Shown: piece after piece, positions 13,134 to 22,600 of the stretch
Layout of the letters: each line of letters begins with the position of its first letter
How positions within the stretch are numbered: position 1 is the stretch's first letter
From: Spirochaetes bacterium RBG_16_67_19
GTDB lineage: Bacteria > Spirochaetota > Spirochaetia > SZUA-6 > DRHE01
Direction of reading: 5' to 3'
Assembly: GCA_001829505.1 (NCBI GenBank)
Contig: MIBK01000198.1
Location: forward strand, 656-28,542
DNA length: 27,887 nt
Program-made: the position numbers and the translations under genes
Notes under the pieces: model-generated
Databases searched by the model: none
Seen by the model: the letters and a program-made list of their open reading frames with translations, nothing else
What the model was told of the DNA's origin: nothing

Positions 13134-13574
13134 ATGATCACTGGCGAGTTCCGGTATTCATTAGACGAGAAAAACAGGCTCATGATCCCCGCCAGGATCC
13201 GGGTCGAGATCCCCGGCAACTCGATCATCCTGACCCGCGGCGTGGAGCAGTGCCTGTGGCTGTTCACCCACGAAGAATGGAAAAAGGTGTGCCAGAGCCT
13301 GGTCGGCTCCACCTCTCTGTTCCAGGAGAAAGCCCGGCTCATGCAGCGCCGCATTGTGGCCCCGGCCCAGGAGACGGAGGTCGACCGCACCGGCAGGATC
13401 ATCATCCCGCCGACCCTCAGGGAGTTCGCCGGCCTGAAGAAGGAATGCATCATCCTGGGCATCCAGAGCTACCTGGAGATCTGGGACGAGGGGAGCTATA
13501 CCGCCTACCTGGCGGAGAACGAGAGCAGGTTCAAGGAGGCGGCGGAGGAGATCGGCAACAAGATTGCCCTGTGA
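13134..13574 (+). CDS. mraZ: Transcriptional regulator MraZ
   Basis: The 146-residue protein has two AbrB-like half-domains: YSLDEKNRLMIPARIR (8-23) and the repeat TEVDRTGRIIIPPTLREF in the second half. Both contain the DxKGR-like core. MraZ forms ring-shaped oligomers and represses the mra cluster by binding the repeats just upstream, so autoregulation is expected. The ATG directly follows the GTAGGGG repeat; the family N-terminus (M..GEF..SLD) supports this start, and GGAAAGAG a few bases upstream may serve as ribosome site. It is the first gene of the cluster, with rsmH 16 bases downstream. Confidence 0.96.
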   Translation: MITGEFRYSLDEKNRLMIPARIRVEIPGNSIILTRGVEQCLWLFTHEEWKKVCQSLVGSTSLFQEKARLMQRRIVAPAQETEVDRTGRIIIPPTLREFAGLKKECIILGIQSYLEIWDEGSYTAYLAENESRFKEAAEEIGNKIAL

Positions 13575-13590
13575 GTGCGGAGCGCAAATA

Positions 13591-14568
13591 GTGTACGTGC
13601 ATGTGCCGGTGCTGCTGGAAGCGGTGCTGGAACTGCTGGCCCCCCCCGCTGGGGAGGCCTGCCTGGTAGACGCCACCCTCGGGGAGGGGGGGCACACGGA
13701 AGCCTTCCTGTCCAGGTTCCCGCGCCTGCGGGTGGTGGGAGTGGACAAGGACGCGGAGATTTTGCGGAAGGCCGAGGCCCGCCTGGCGCCCTTCGGCGGC
13801 AGGGTGCGGCTGGTGCAGTCCGGTTTCGCGGATTTTTTCGAGCGGGGGCTGGGTGAGCTGAGGCCCGAGAGGATACTGATGGATCTGGGGGTTTCGATGT
13901 TCCATTTCGAGCAGAGCGGGCGGGGTTTTTCCTTCCGCTCCGATGAGCCCCTGGACATGCGTCTGGACTCCGGCGAGGGCAGGACGGCGGCGGAGCTGCT
14001 TCAGGAAGCGGAGGAGGGGGAGCTCGCGCGCCTTTTGGAGGACTTCGGGGAGGAGCCGCGGGCCCGGCGCATTGCCGCGGCCATCGTGCGCCATCGGCAG
14101 CGCCTGGGCCCGGTCACCAGCTCCGGCCAACTGGCCCGGATCGTGGCCGCGGCTGTGGGGCCGGAAGCCCGGCGCGGGCGCGGCGCTAGCCCGCGCCGCC
14201 AGAGCGGGCTGGCGCCCTGGCGGCGCCACCCCGCCACCCGCACTTTCCAGGCGCTGCGCATCGCGGTGAACGACGAGCTGGAGGAACTGGCCAGGGCGCT
14301 GCCGGCGGCCCTGCGCGGGCTGAGCGAAGGGGGCCGGATGGGCGTGATCGCCTTCCACTCCCTGGAGGACCGCATCGCCAAGCGTTTCTTCCGGGAGCGG
14401 GCGCGGGCCTGTACCTGCCCCCCGGAATGGCCGATTTGTCAATGTGGGGGCAAAAGCCAGCTCGCCTTGCTCACCCGCAAGCCGGTGAGCGCGACGGAGG
14501 AAGAGCGGAGGGCCAACCCCGCCTCCCGCAGCGCCAAACTGCGGGTCGTGGAGAAGAAACAGGGATGA
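13591..14568 (+). CDS. rsmH: 16S rRNA (cytosine-1402-N4)-methyltransferase RsmH (MraW)
   Basis: RsmH adds the N4-methyl group to C1402 of 16S rRNA in the decoding centre. From GTG 13591 the 325-residue protein starts VYVHVPVLLEAVLELL. It has the SAM motif DATLGEGGHT (27-36), GVDKDAEIL, and RILMDLGVSMFHFE (family: DLGVSS.QLD). Other hallmarks are FSFRSDEPLDMR, HPATRTFQALRIAVNDEL, and HSLEDRIAKRFF near the C-terminus. Before the HPATRTFQ motif is an Arg/Ala/Gly-rich insertion (RRGRGASPRRQSG) not usual in the family. The start is supported by GGAG 8 bases upstream; a longer TTG start (13564) inside mraZ is less likely. The stop overlaps ftsL as ATGA. Confidence 0.95.
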   Translation: MYVHVPVLLEAVLELLAPPAGEACLVDATLGEGGHTEAFLSRFPRLRVVGVDKDAEILRKAEARLAPFGGRVRLVQSGFADFFERGLGELRPERILMDLGVSMFHFEQSGRGFSFRSDEPLDMRLDSGEGRTAAELLQEAEEGELARLLEDFGEEPRARRIAAAIVRHRQRLGPVTSSGQLARIVAAAVGPEARRGRGASPRRQSGLAPWRRHPATRTFQALRIAVNDELEELARALPAALRGLSEGGRMGVIAFHSLEDRIAKRFFRERARACTCPPEWPICQCGGKSQLALLTRKPVSATEEERRANPASRSAKLRVVEKKQG

Positions 14569-14849
14569 AGAAGGCGGCGATCGGAATCGGACTGGCTCTG
14601 GTACTGGGAGGACTTCTGTTCCTGAACACCTGGCAGGGGTACCGCTTCGAGAGTCTGAAGCGGGACGTGCAGGCGATGGAGGCGGAACAGAGGGACTGGC
14701 TGGAGCAGAACAAGAAACTGGTCGCCGCCGTGGCGGTCCTGAGCTCGCCGGAGCGCATCCAGCGCATCGCCGAGAAGGACCTGGCCCTGCGGAAGCCCGA
14801 GCGCTCCGCCCTGGCCACCGTGGTGCTGCCGGAGGCGCCGCTTGAGTAA
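14565..14849 (+). CDS. ftsL: FtsL-like division protein
   Basis: The 94-residue protein has a short cytoplasmic N-terminus (MKK), one transmembrane segment (about 4-21, AAIGIGLALVLGGLLFLN), a coiled-coil region (about 28-60) and a short C-terminal part, SPERIQRIAEKDLALRKP. That last stretch is characteristic of FtsL/DivIC proteins. FtsL bridges FtsQ and the septal synthase in the divisome. Its identity rests on topology, size and position between rsmH and murF rather than on strong sequence identity. The start overlaps the rsmH stop, and the end overlaps murF. ftsI, which normally follows, is absent. Confidence 0.82.
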   Translation: MKKAAIGIGLALVLGGLLFLNTWQGYRFESLKRDVQAMEAEQRDWLEQNKKLVAAVAVLSSPERIQRIAEKDLALRKPERSALATVVLPEAPLE

Positions 14850-16227
14850 GCTGTTCGCGGTCGCCGAGGCGGCCGCGGTGGCAGGGGGCCGGTTCGCCCT
14901 GAAGGCGGGACGGGCGGTGGAGCGGGTGGTCATCGACTCCCGGCAGGCCGGTCCCGGCACGCTGTTCGTGCCGCTGCCCGGCAGCCGCACCGACGGCCAC
15001 GAGCATCTGCTGGACGCCCTGGCCCGCGGCTCCGCGGCCGTGCTGGTGGAGCGCCGGCGCTGGCGGCGCCTGGCCGCGGTGGTGGGCGCGGAGGCCCGCC
15101 AACGCGGGGCCTCCGTCATCCTGGTGGCCAGGCCCCTGGCCGCCCTGCAGGACCTGGCCCGCTTCCATCTCAGGCGTCTGAAGGCAGTGCTGCGGGTGGG
15201 TGTAACGGGCAGCAACGGCAAGACCACCACCAAGGAGCTGGTCGCCGGGATGCTGGCTCGGGAGGCGCCTACCGCGGCCACCGCGGGGAACCTGAACTCC
15301 GAGATCGGCCTGCCCCTGGCCAGCTTCCAGGTCGGCCCCCAGCACCGCTACGCCGTCTTCGAGATGGGCATCAACCGGCGGGGGGAAATGGACGTGCTGG
15401 CCGGCATCGCCCGGCCGCAGGCGGTGCTGATCACCAATATCGGCACTGCGCACATCGGGCCCCTGGGCTCGCAGGAGGGCATCGCCAGGGAAAAGAAGAG
15501 AGCTTTTCGCGGTTTCAACGGTAGACAGAAAGCCTTCCTGTTCGAGGGGGAGCCCTATTATCGGTACCTGGCCCGCGGCGTGCGCGGCCAGGTGATCCCC
15601 TTCGGCCCGAAGAGCACGCCGGGATTCGAGGGAAGTGAGGATCTGGGGCTGGATGGCACGCTCATCCACTGGGAGGGCCTCAGGATCCGCTTCCCTCTTT
15701 TCGGCCACCACAACCTGTTGAACGCCCTCGGGGCCCTGACCCTGGCCGTCGAGCTGGGCGCCTCGCGGGAGTCGGTGCGGGGGGCGCTGGAAGCGGCCGC
15801 CGCGCTGGAGGGCCGCTCGCAGATCCTGCGCGGCGGTCCGACCGTCATCCAGGACTGCTACAACGCCAACCCGGAGTCCATGCGCCGCCTGCTGGAGTTC
15901 GTCAAGCCCCTGGCCTGGCCGGGGCGCAAGATCGCCGTGCTGGGCAGCATGCTGGAGCTGGGCGAGGCCACCCACGAGGAGCACCGCCTCATCGGGGCGG
16001 AGGCGGCCAGGGCCGGCTTCGACTGCCTGCTGCTGTTCGGAGACGAGATGGCCGGGGCCTACGAGGAGCTGCGCCGCTCGGGCTATTCCGGCTACGCGGA
16101 GTGGACGGCGGACTTCGCCTCCCTGCGCCAGCAGCTGCGCAACCTGGCCCGCCCTGAGGACCTGGTCGTGCTCAAGGGTTCCCGGGGCATGGAGCTGGAG
16201 CGCCTGGTCCCGGAGATAAGGCCTTGA
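14842..16227 (+). CDS. murF: UDP-N-acetylmuramoyl-tripeptide--D-alanyl-D-alanine ligase
   Basis: MurF adds D-Ala-D-Ala to the UDP-MurNAc-tripeptide in the cytosol. The 461-residue protein shows the Mur-ligase P-loop GVTGSNGKTTTKEL (about 120-133), AGNLNSEIGLPL, FEMGINRRGEMD, ITNIGTAHIGPLGS, FGHHNLLNALGA and DCYNANPESM. The last of these is the MurF-specific signature. The TTG start at 14842 is supported by GGAGG at 14831-14835 and overlaps ftsL by 8 bases. Length is typical. murE, which normally precedes it, is missing from this cluster and must be encoded elsewhere if present. Confidence 0.95.
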   Translation: MSKLFAVAEAAAVAGGRFALKAGRAVERVVIDSRQAGPGTLFVPLPGSRTDGHEHLLDALARGSAAVLVERRRWRRLAAVVGAEARQRGASVILVARPLAALQDLARFHLRRLKAVLRVGVTGSNGKTTTKELVAGMLAREAPTAATAGNLNSEIGLPLASFQVGPQHRYAVFEMGINRRGEMDVLAGIARPQAVLITNIGTAHIGPLGSQEGIAREKKRAFRGFNGRQKAFLFEGEPYYRYLARGVRGQVIPFGPKSTPGFEGSEDLGLDGTLIHWEGLRIRFPLFGHHNLLNALGALTLAVELGASRESVRGALEAAAALEGRSQILRGGPTVIQDCYNANPESMRRLLEFVKPLAWPGRKIAVLGSMLELGEATHEEHRLIGAEAARAGFDCLLLFGDEMAGAYEELRRSGYSGYAEWTADFASLRQQLRNLARPEDLVVLKGSRGMELERLVPEIRP

Positions 16228-16240
16228 GGGAGGTGAGCGC

Positions 16241-17320
16241 TTGTTCCTGAAGCTGTTGTACCCGCTGGTGAAGTTCTTCACCTTCTTCAACGTCTTCCAG
16301 TACATCACCTTCCGGGCCGCCTACGCCGCCCTCACCGCGCTGGCGCTGTCCCTGTTGTGCGGCCCCTGGCTGATCCGCAAACTCAAGGATTGGAAGCTGG
16401 GCGAGTCCATCCGCGCCGACGGGCCCCAGAGCCACCAGTCCAAGTCCGGTACCCCGACCATGGGGGGGATGCTGATCCTGGGCTCGCTGCTGGTCTCGGC
16501 CCTGCTGTGGATGGACCTGGACAACCTGTACACCTGGCTGGTGCTGCTGGCTACCGCCGGTTTCGGGGCCATCGGCTTCATGGACGACTACCTGAAAAGA
16601 TTCCGCCAGGGCTCGCGCGGCCTGACCGCCGGATTGAAGTTCTCCGCCCAGATCCTCCTTTCCCTGGCCGTGGTGCTGCTGCTGTACTTCAACCGCGGTG
16701 AGCACACCACCCTGTTGTACCTGCCCTTCTTCAAGAAGGCCGTGCTGGACCTGGGCTGGCTCTACATTCCCTTCGCCACTCTGCTGCTGGTGGGCTACAG
16801 CAATGGCGTGAACCTGACCGACGGCCTGGACGGCCTGGCCATCGGGCTGGTGATCATGGTGGCCCTGACCCTGGCCGTGCTCTCCTACCTGGCCGGGCGC
16901 GCCGACTACGCCGCGTATCTGCAAATCCCCTTCGTCAAGAGGAGCTGGGAGCTGGCCGTGTACAGCCTGGCTCTGGTGGGGGGCTCGGTGGGCTTCCTCT
17001 GGTTCAACAGCCACCCGGCCGAGATCATGATGGGGGACACCGGCAGTCTGGCCCTGGGCGGGGTGATCGGGGTGATCAGCCTGGCCATCAAGAAGGAGAT
17101 CCTGTTGTTCCTGCTGGGCGGGGTTTTCGTGCTGGAGGTCCTGTCGGTGGCCATCCAGGTGGCCAGCTTCAAGCTGACCGGCAAGCGGGTTTTCAAGATG
17201 GCCCCGCTGCACCATCACTTCGAGCTGCTGGGCTGGCCGGAGTCCAAGGTGGTCACCCGGTTCTGGATCCTGGGGGGGCTGTTCGCCATTCTCGGGCTGT
17301 CCACGCTGAAGATCCAATAG
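16241..17320 (+). CDS. mraY: Phospho-N-acetylmuramoyl-pentapeptide-transferase
   Basis: MraY transfers phospho-MurNAc-pentapeptide to undecaprenyl phosphate, forming lipid I in the inner membrane. The 359-residue protein is polytopic, with about ten hydrophobic segments. It has GTPTMGG, FMDDYLKRF (Asp115-Asp116), NGVNLTDGLDGLA (Asp194, Asp197), NSHPAEIMMGDTGSLALGG and the HHH loop (324-326) with HHHFELLGW. All catalytic residues are intact. The start is a TTG at 16241 with an excellent GGGAGGTGA ribosome site. Confidence 0.97.
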   Translation: MFLKLLYPLVKFFTFFNVFQYITFRAAYAALTALALSLLCGPWLIRKLKDWKLGESIRADGPQSHQSKSGTPTMGGMLILGSLLVSALLWMDLDNLYTWLVLLATAGFGAIGFMDDYLKRFRQGSRGLTAGLKFSAQILLSLAVVLLLYFNRGEHTTLLYLPFFKKAVLDLGWLYIPFATLLLVGYSNGVNLTDGLDGLAIGLVIMVALTLAVLSYLAGRADYAAYLQIPFVKRSWELAVYSLALVGGSVGFLWFNSHPAEIMMGDTGSLALGGVIGVISLAIKKEILLFLLGGVFVLEVLSVAIQVASFKLTGKRVFKMAPLHHHFELLGWPESKVVTRFWILGGLFAILGLSTLKIQ

Positions 17321-17336
17321 AGGGGGGGGAAGGATC

Positions 17337-18443
17337 TTGGAGAGGATCGGGAGGCGCGCCGGGGACCCGCTGCTCGCCGCCGTGCAGATGCTGCTGCTGG
17401 CCCTGGGGCTGGCGGCGCTGTTTTCCGCCTCCCACTTCTACGCCGAGCGCGTGTTCCAGGACCCCTATCACCTGGTGAAGCGCCAGCTCTCCTTCGCCCT
17501 GATCGGCCTGGCGGCCTGCGGATTGTGCGCCCGCGCGCCGCTCGCCCTGGTGCGCAAGGCCACCCCCGTCCTGCTGGCCGTGGCCTTCCTGCTGTGCCTG
17601 GCCACTTTCCTCCCGGGCCTGGGCCGCCCGGTGCTGGGGGCCCGGCGCTGGATCTTCCTGTTCGGGCAGTCCTTCGAGCCCCTGGAGCTGGCCAAGCTGG
17701 CCGTGGTCCTGTACCTGGCCTCCATCCTGGCCAAGAAGCAGGAGCGCATGGACGATCCGTTCAACTCCCTGATCCCGCCCCTGATCGTGGTGCTGGCCTT
17801 CGCCGGGGTAGTCTATCTGCAGAAGGACTTCTCCACGGCCGTGTTCCTGCTGGTGATCGCCCTGTGCATGTTCCTGATGGCCCAGGTGCGCCTCCTGTAC
17901 TTCATCCTGCTGGCCCTGCTGTTCCTGCCACTGGGCGGCCTGCTCTTGTTCACCCAGGCCTATCGGGTCGAGCGCCTGATCGCCTTCTTCAACCCCCTGG
18001 CCGATCCGGCTGGCAGCGGCTACCAGTTGATCGCGGCCCGCAGCGCCCTGGTCGGAGGCGGGTTGTGGGGCCGCGGGCTGGGCAGGGGGGTGAAGAGCCT
18101 GGGGGTCCTGCCGGAAGCCCACTCGGATTTCATCTTCGCCGTGATCGGCGAGGAGGCCGGCTTCCTGGGCGTGCTGTTCGTGCTGTTCCTCTTCATCCTC
18201 TTCGCCTGGCGGGGCTACGCCGTGGCCTACCGCGCTCAAGACGCCTTTTCGGCTTTCCTGGCCTTCGGGCTGACCACCACCATCTTCCTGCAGGCCCTGC
18301 TCAATTTCGCCGTGGTCACCGGCCTGGTGCCTTCCACCGGGATCCCGCTGCCCTTCATCTCCGCCGGGGGTTCCTGCCTGGTGACCAGCCTGGCCATGTC
18401 CGGGCTGCTGCTGAACCTGTCCCGGCAGAAGGAGGCGGGGTAG
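17337..18443 (+). CDS. ftsW: Septal lipid II-linked peptidoglycan polymerase FtsW
   Basis: FtsW is the SEDS glycosyltransferase of the division septum. The 368-residue protein has about ten transmembrane segments, LGARRWIFLFGQSFEP (the SEDS RRW motif region) and SDFIFAVIGEEAGFLG. A conserved C-terminal segment reads GIPLPFISAGGSCLV. RodA is a related alternative, but position between mraY and ftsQ favours FtsW. The TTG start at 17337 is preceded by GGAAGG and by a run of eight G (17322-17329). murD is not present before it, and murG/murC/murB do not follow it. The partner transpeptidase FtsI is not in the window. Confidence 0.93.
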   Translation: MERIGRRAGDPLLAAVQMLLLALGLAALFSASHFYAERVFQDPYHLVKRQLSFALIGLAACGLCARAPLALVRKATPVLLAVAFLLCLATFLPGLGRPVLGARRWIFLFGQSFEPLELAKLAVVLYLASILAKKQERMDDPFNSLIPPLIVVLAFAGVVYLQKDFSTAVFLLVIALCMFLMAQVRLLYFILLALLFLPLGGLLLFTQAYRVERLIAFFNPLADPAGSGYQLIAARSALVGGGLWGRGLGRGVKSLGVLPEAHSDFIFAVIGEEAGFLGVLFVLFLFILFAWRGYAVAYRAQDAFSAFLAFGLTTTIFLQALLNFAVVTGLVPSTGIPLPFISAGGSCLVTSLAMSGLLLNLSRQKEAG

Positions 18444-19261
18444 TGTCGGAGGCCTTCTTCTTCGACGCGGCCCGGCCCCAGCGACGCCCCAACCGCGGCC
18501 TGGCCGCCCGCCTGCTGTCCTGGCTGGTGGCCGCCCTGGGCCTGCTGGCCGCGGGTCTTTTGTGTTTCCACCTGTGGCTGGCCCCGCGCCTGCTGGTGCG
18601 CAACGTGGTGCTGGCCTCCGACCTTTCCTTGAGCCAGGCCGCCATCCTGCGGGCCGCCGGCCTGGAGGGGGCGGTGGCCTGGTTCCAGGTGGACCCGCGC
18701 GAGGTGGAGCGGCGCCTGGAGGCCCTCCCGCCGGTGGACCAGGCCACGGTGGGCAAGTCCTTCCCGGACACCCTGCGCATCCGCCTGGTCGGCCGCCGCC
18801 CCCTGGCGGCCCTGCTGGCCAGCGACAGCCAGGGCCGGGCCCTGCCCCTGGCCATCGACCGGGAGGGGGTGGTGTTCCAGGTGGGTCCCGAGCTGACGGT
18901 CTGGGACCTGCCCCTGCTGTCCGGCGTGCACTTCGCGGAGGTGCGCGCGGGACTCCAGCTGCCCGCGTCCCTGAGGCCCCTGCTGGGGGACCTGGACCGT
19001 CTGGCCGGCGAGGAGCCCGCCCTGTGCCGCTTGATTTCCGAGATCCGCCTGGTTCCCGGACGCGGGGACCGTTTCGAGCTGGAGCTGTTCACGGTTTCCC
19101 ACCCGGTGCGCCTCCGGCTCGGGGAGCGCCTCGCCCCGGAGGCCCTGCGCAGCGCCCTGGTCGTCCTCGAGCTATTGAAGACGCAGGGCCTGCTGGAGCG
19201 CGTGCGCGAGCTGGACCTGCGCACCGGGGAAGTGGTCTACCGCATCAAAGAGGAGGGGTGA
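18443..19261 (+). CDS. ftsQ: FtsQ/DivIB-type division protein
   Basis: The 272-residue protein has a cytoplasmic N-terminus rich in Arg and Pro and one transmembrane helix (about 22-45). A POTRA-like domain starts at LLVRNVVLASDLSLS and contains VDPREVERRLEALPPVDQATV and FPDTLRIRLVGRRPLA. The FtsQ beta domain follows, with IDREGVVFQVG and PLLSGV. FtsQ links FtsL/FtsB and the septal synthases. The GTG start shares its G with the ftsW stop (TAGTG) and has AAGGAGG upstream. Sequence conservation is low, as usual for FtsQ, but topology, motifs and place before ftsA make the assignment sound. Confidence 0.9.
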   Translation: MSEAFFFDAARPQRRPNRGLAARLLSWLVAALGLLAAGLLCFHLWLAPRLLVRNVVLASDLSLSQAAILRAAGLEGAVAWFQVDPREVERRLEALPPVDQATVGKSFPDTLRIRLVGRRPLAALLASDSQGRALPLAIDREGVVFQVGPELTVWDLPLLSGVHFAEVRAGLQLPASLRPLLGDLDRLAGEEPALCRLISEIRLVPGRGDRFELELFTVSHPVRLRLGERLAPEALRSALVVLELLKTQGLLERVRELDLRTGEVVYRIKEEG

Positions 19262-19265
19262 GTCC

Positions 19266-20501
19266 TTGGCTGCAGAAGATCTGATCGTCGGACTGGACAT
19301 AGGCACCACCAAGGTGTGCGTGGTGATCGGGCAGTACGGCGAGAGCGGCCAGCTGGAGATCGTCGGGGTGGGCACCACCCCTTCGCGGGGACTGCGCCGC
19401 GGGGTGGTGATCAACATCGAGACCACCGTGCGCTCCATCGCCAACGCCGTGGAAGCGGCGGAGATGATGTCCGGGCGGGAGGTGCATTCGGTGTACACGG
19501 GCATCGCCGGCGGACACATCGAGGGGATCAACTCCCGGGGGGTGGTGGCGGTGACCGGCAAGGGCCGGGAGATCAGCCGGGAGGACGTGGACCGGGTCAT
19601 CGACGCGGCCAAGGCCATCGTCATCCCCATGGACCGCGAGGTGCTGCACGTCATTCCCCAGGAGTTCATCGTGGACGCCCAGGGGGGGATCAAGAACCCC
19701 ATCGGCATGGTCGGGGTGCGCCTGGAGGCGGAGGTGCACATCATCACCGGAGCGGTGAGCTCGGCGCAGAACATCGTCAAGTGCGTCAACCGGGCCGGCT
19801 TCAAGGTCAACGACATCGCCCTGGAGCCCCTGGCCTCCTCCAAGGCGGTGTTGAGCCAGGACGAGAAGGAGCTGGGCGTGCTGCTGATCGACCTGGGCGG
19901 GGGCACCACGGACGTGCTGGTGCACCTGGAGGGCGCGCCCTACCACACGGAGGTGCTGTCCGTGGGCGGGGACCAGGTGACCAACGACCTTTCCATCATG
20001 CTCAAAACCCCGCTGGAGACGGCGGAGAAGATCAAGAAGGAAGCCGGCTGCTGCTACGCGGCCCTGGTCCAGGAACAGGAGGAAGTGCGCGTGCCCGGAG
20101 TGGGCGGGCGGCCGCCGCGCAGCGTGCGCCGGGCGGAGTTGTGCGAGATCATCCAGCCGCGCATGGCCGAGATCCTGGGCATGGTCCGGGAGCAGATCCA
20201 GCGCAAGGGCTACCTGGGCCTGCTGGGCGGGGGGGTGGTGCTGACCGGCGGAGGATCCCTGCTCGCGGGGGCCTCCGAGCTGGCCGCGGAGATCTTCAAC
20301 CTGCCGGCCCGCGTCGGATACCCCGCCAGGCTCGGAGGCCTGGTGGAGGAGTACTACAACCCGGTCTTCGCCACCGGGGTGGGACTGGTGCTCTACGGGG
20401 CGGCCAAGCGGGAGACCGGCTACGTGGACACCAGCTCCAGCGAGAACACCTTTTCCAGCGTATGGGACCGGATGCGCAACTGGTTCAAGGAATTCTTTTA
20501 A
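19266..20501 (+). CDS. ftsA: Cell division protein FtsA
   Basis: FtsA is the actin-like membrane tether of the Z-ring. The 411-residue protein has the phosphate-1 motif [17 protein letters not shown] (6-22), the SHS2 1C domain with [13 protein letters not shown], phosphate-2 [14 protein letters not shown] and the adenosine motif [15 protein letters not shown]-terminal amphipathic helix, [14 protein letters not shown], is the membrane-targeting sequence. The TTG start at 19266 lies 4 bases after ftsQ with GGAGGGGTGA upstream. Length and all nucleotide-binding motifs are standard. Confidence 0.97.
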   Translation: MAAEDLIVGLDIGTTKVCVVIGQYGESGQLEIVGVGTTPSRGLRRGVVINIETTVRSIANAVEAAEMMSGREVHSVYTGIAGGHIEGINSRGVVAVTGKGREISREDVDRVIDAAKAIVIPMDREVLHVIPQEFIVDAQGGIKNPIGMVGVRLEAEVHIITGAVSSAQNIVKCVNRAGFKVNDIALEPLASSKAVLSQDEKELGVLLIDLGGGTTDVLVHLEGAPYHTEVLSVGGDQVTNDLSIMLKTPLETAEKIKKEAGCCYAALVQEQEEVRVPGVGGRPPRSVRRAELCEIIQPRMAEILGMVREQIQRKGYLGLLGGGVVLTGGGSLLAGASELAAEIFNLPARVGYPARLGGLVEEYYNPVFATGVGLVLYGAAKRETGYVDTSSSENTFSSVWDRMRNWFKEFF

Positions 20502-20533
20502 CAGCCACAGATACAGCAAAAGGGGAGGGGGAC

Positions 20534-21706
20534 ATGAACATCGAGTTTGCCGAACAGCCGCCTGCGAACGTCACCGTGCTCAAAGTGATCGGCGTGGGAG
20601 GGGGCGGTTCCAATGCCGTGAACCGCATGATCGCCGGGGGCTTGCGGAACGTGCAATTCGTCGCCGCCAATACCGACCAGCAGGCCTTGCAGATGTCCAA
20701 GGCCCAGACCCGCTTGGCTCTGGGCTCCAAGCTCACCGGCGGCCTGGGGGCCGGGGGCATGCCGGAGGTGGGGGAGAAGGCGGCGATTGAGGATGAGGAG
20801 CGCATCCGGGAGGTGCTGGAGGGCGCGGACATGGTCTTCATCACCGCCGGCATGGGCGGGGGCACGGGCACGGGAGGGGCGCCGGTGGTGGCCCGCGTGG
20901 CCCGGGAGCAGGGGGCCCTGTCCGTGGCCGTGGTGACCAAGCCCTTCGACTTCGAGGGCAAGCGCAAGATGGCCCTGGCAGAGGAGGGCATCGCCCGCCT
21001 GCGCCAGGAGGTGGACACCCTGATCGTGATCCCCAACCAGTATCTGCTGAAGATCGTGGAGCGGCGCACCCCGATCCGGGAGGCCTTCCTGATGGCCGAC
21101 GACGTGCTGCGCCAGGGGGTGCAGGGCATCTCGGACCTGATCACCGAGCCGGGGGAGATCAACATCGACTTCGCCGACGTGCGCACGATCATGAAGGGCA
21201 ACGGGGACGCCCTGATGGGCATCGGCCTGGGGCATGGCGACAACCGGGCGGTGGACGCGGCCACCAACGCCATCAACAATCCGCTGCTGGAGGACGCCAA
21301 GATCGAGGGGGCGCGGGGCATCCTGGTCAACGTGACCGGCGGGCCGGATTTCTGCCTGTCGGAGTACGAGGAGGTGCTGAAGATCATCACCGCCAGCGCG
21401 GACAGCGAGGCCCTGGTGATCGCCGGCACCAGCATCAACGAGGCCCTGGAGGACGAGCTGCGGGTCACCGTGATCGCCACCGGATTCAATGGGGAGCGGG
21501 TACGGCGCCCCGCCCCCGCGCCGGAGCCGGCGGACAAGGGCCGGGGGGACGTCATCTCCTACGACGAATGGGTGAAGCTGCGCAAGGGGGTGAGCGCGGG
21601 ACGCCCGGCCGGGGACTTCCTGCTGGGACGCAACTCCCGGGAGGCGGACCTGAACGTGCCCACGATCCTGCGCGAGAAGCGGGTGAGCAGCCAGGGGGAC
21701 CTGTAA
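20534..21706 (+). CDS. ftsZ: Cell division GTPase FtsZ
   Basis: FtsZ is the tubulin-like GTPase that forms the division ring. The 390-residue protein has [23 protein letters not shown], and the GTP-binding tubulin signature [15 protein letters not shown] (about 106-120). The T7 synergy loop region [12 protein letters not shown] and a variable linker follow. The C-terminal conserved peptide [10 protein letters not shown] is the docking site for FtsA and other partners; about seven residues follow it. The ATG at 20534 has a GGGGAGGGG ribosome site. The 32-base gap after ftsA holds no promoter that I can see, so it is probably co-transcribed. Confidence 0.98.
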   Translation: MNIEFAEQPPANVTVLKVIGVGGGGSNAVNRMIAGGLRNVQFVAANTDQQALQMSKAQTRLALGSKLTGGLGAGGMPEVGEKAAIEDEERIREVLEGADMVFITAGMGGGTGTGGAPVVARVAREQGALSVAVVTKPFDFEGKRKMALAEEGIARLRQEVDTLIVIPNQYLLKIVERRTPIREAFLMADDVLRQGVQGISDLITEPGEINIDFADVRTIMKGNGDALMGIGLGHGDNRAVDAATNAINNPLLEDAKIEGARGILVNVTGGPDFCLSEYEEVLKIITASADSEALVIAGTSINEALEDELRVTVIATGFNGERVRRPAPAPEPADKGRGDVISYDEWVKLRKGVSAGRPAGDFLLGRNSREADLNVPTILREKRVSSQGDL

Positions 21707-21711
21707 AGGGC

Positions 21712-22584
21712 ATGAACCCGCTGCTGGAAGCCTTCGCCGCGCATCTGACGATGGAGCTGCGCCTGTCCCGGGCCACGGTGAGCGTGTACACCCTGGAGGC
21801 GCGCCTGCTGCTCGCCTACTGGGGAGCCCGGCCGCTGCGGCAGTTCAGCGGCCAGGACCTCATCCAGTACCTGGTGGACCGCCAGCTGGAAGGGGCCAGC
21901 CGCAAGACCACCGCCAAGTCCCTGAGCGCCCTGCGGGCCTTCTTCGCCTTCCTGCGGCGCGAGGGGCATATCCGGGACAACCCGGCGCAGGACGTGGAGA
22001 CCCCGCGCGTCGCCCGGCGCATCCCGGAGGTGTTCTCCCGCGAGGAGGTGGAGCGCCTCCTGGCGGCCATCGACCTGGACACTCCCGGAGGGGTGCGCGA
22101 CCGCTTCCTGTTCGAGCTGATCTACTCCTGCGGCCTGCGGGTGTCCGAGGCCGCGTCGATGACCCTGGAGAGGATCTACAAGACCGAAAAGTTCCTGCGG
22201 GTGCTGGGCAAGGGGGGCAAGGAGCGGATCGTGCCCATCGGGGAGCTGGCCCTGGAGTGGCTGGAGAGGTACCTGAGCCAGGCCCGCCCGGCGCTGGCCC
22301 GCGGACGGCGCCTGGCCAGCCTGTTCGTGAACCACCTGGGCGGGCCCCTGAGCCGCAAGGGCATGTGGAAGCGCTTCAAGGGCTACGCCCTGGAAGCCGG
22401 GGTGGCCGGCAAGATCCACACCCTGCGGCACTCCTTCGCCACCCATCTCCTGAAGGGCGGGGCGGACCTGCGCACCGTGCAGGTCCTGCTGGGGCACGCG
22501 GACATCGGGACCACCCAGATCTACACGCACGTGGAGGAGAGCGAGCTGGCGGAGTACCACCGGCTCTACCATCCACGGGGATGA
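21712..22584 (+). CDS. xerD: Tyrosine recombinase of the XerC/XerD type (first copy)
   Basis: The 290-residue protein has an N-terminal SAM-like core-binding domain followed by the catalytic domain with the full residue set. Arg143 lies in CGLRVSE, Lys167 in GKGGKER, His236 and Arg239 in HTLRHSF, His262 in GHADIGTTQ and nucleophile Tyr271 in IYTHV. Such proteins resolve chromosome dimers at dif sites with a partner Xer and FtsK. A second Xer gene lies at 26507, so the two could form the heteromeric pair. XerD is assigned on general look; XerC cannot be excluded. It starts 6 bases after ftsZ with AAAGGGC upstream. Confidence 0.93.
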   Translation: MNPLLEAFAAHLTMELRLSRATVSVYTLEARLLLAYWGARPLRQFSGQDLIQYLVDRQLEGASRKTTAKSLSALRAFFAFLRREGHIRDNPAQDVETPRVARRIPEVFSREEVERLLAAIDLDTPGGVRDRFLFELIYSCGLRVSEAASMTLERIYKTEKFLRVLGKGGKERIVPIGELALEWLERYLSQARPALARGRRLASLFVNHLGGPLSRKGMWKRFKGYALEAGVAGKIHTLRHSFATHLLKGGADLRTVQVLLGHADIGTTQIYTHVEESELAEYHRLYHPRG

Positions 22585-22600
22585 AAGGCGGGAGGAAAGC

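Noticed and set aside
12953..13462. Longer N-terminal extension of the DUF1820 gene
   Set aside because: The extension would run through the mraZ promoter and into mraZ on the other strand and has no similarity to the family. The family pattern begins at the GTG at 12952.
13531..16308. A 925-codon open frame on the minus strand opposite rsmH, ftsL and murF
   Set aside because: It has no recognisable domain, is rich in Arg, Gly, His and Gln as expected for antisense of GC-rich genes, and lies wholly opposite well-identified genes.
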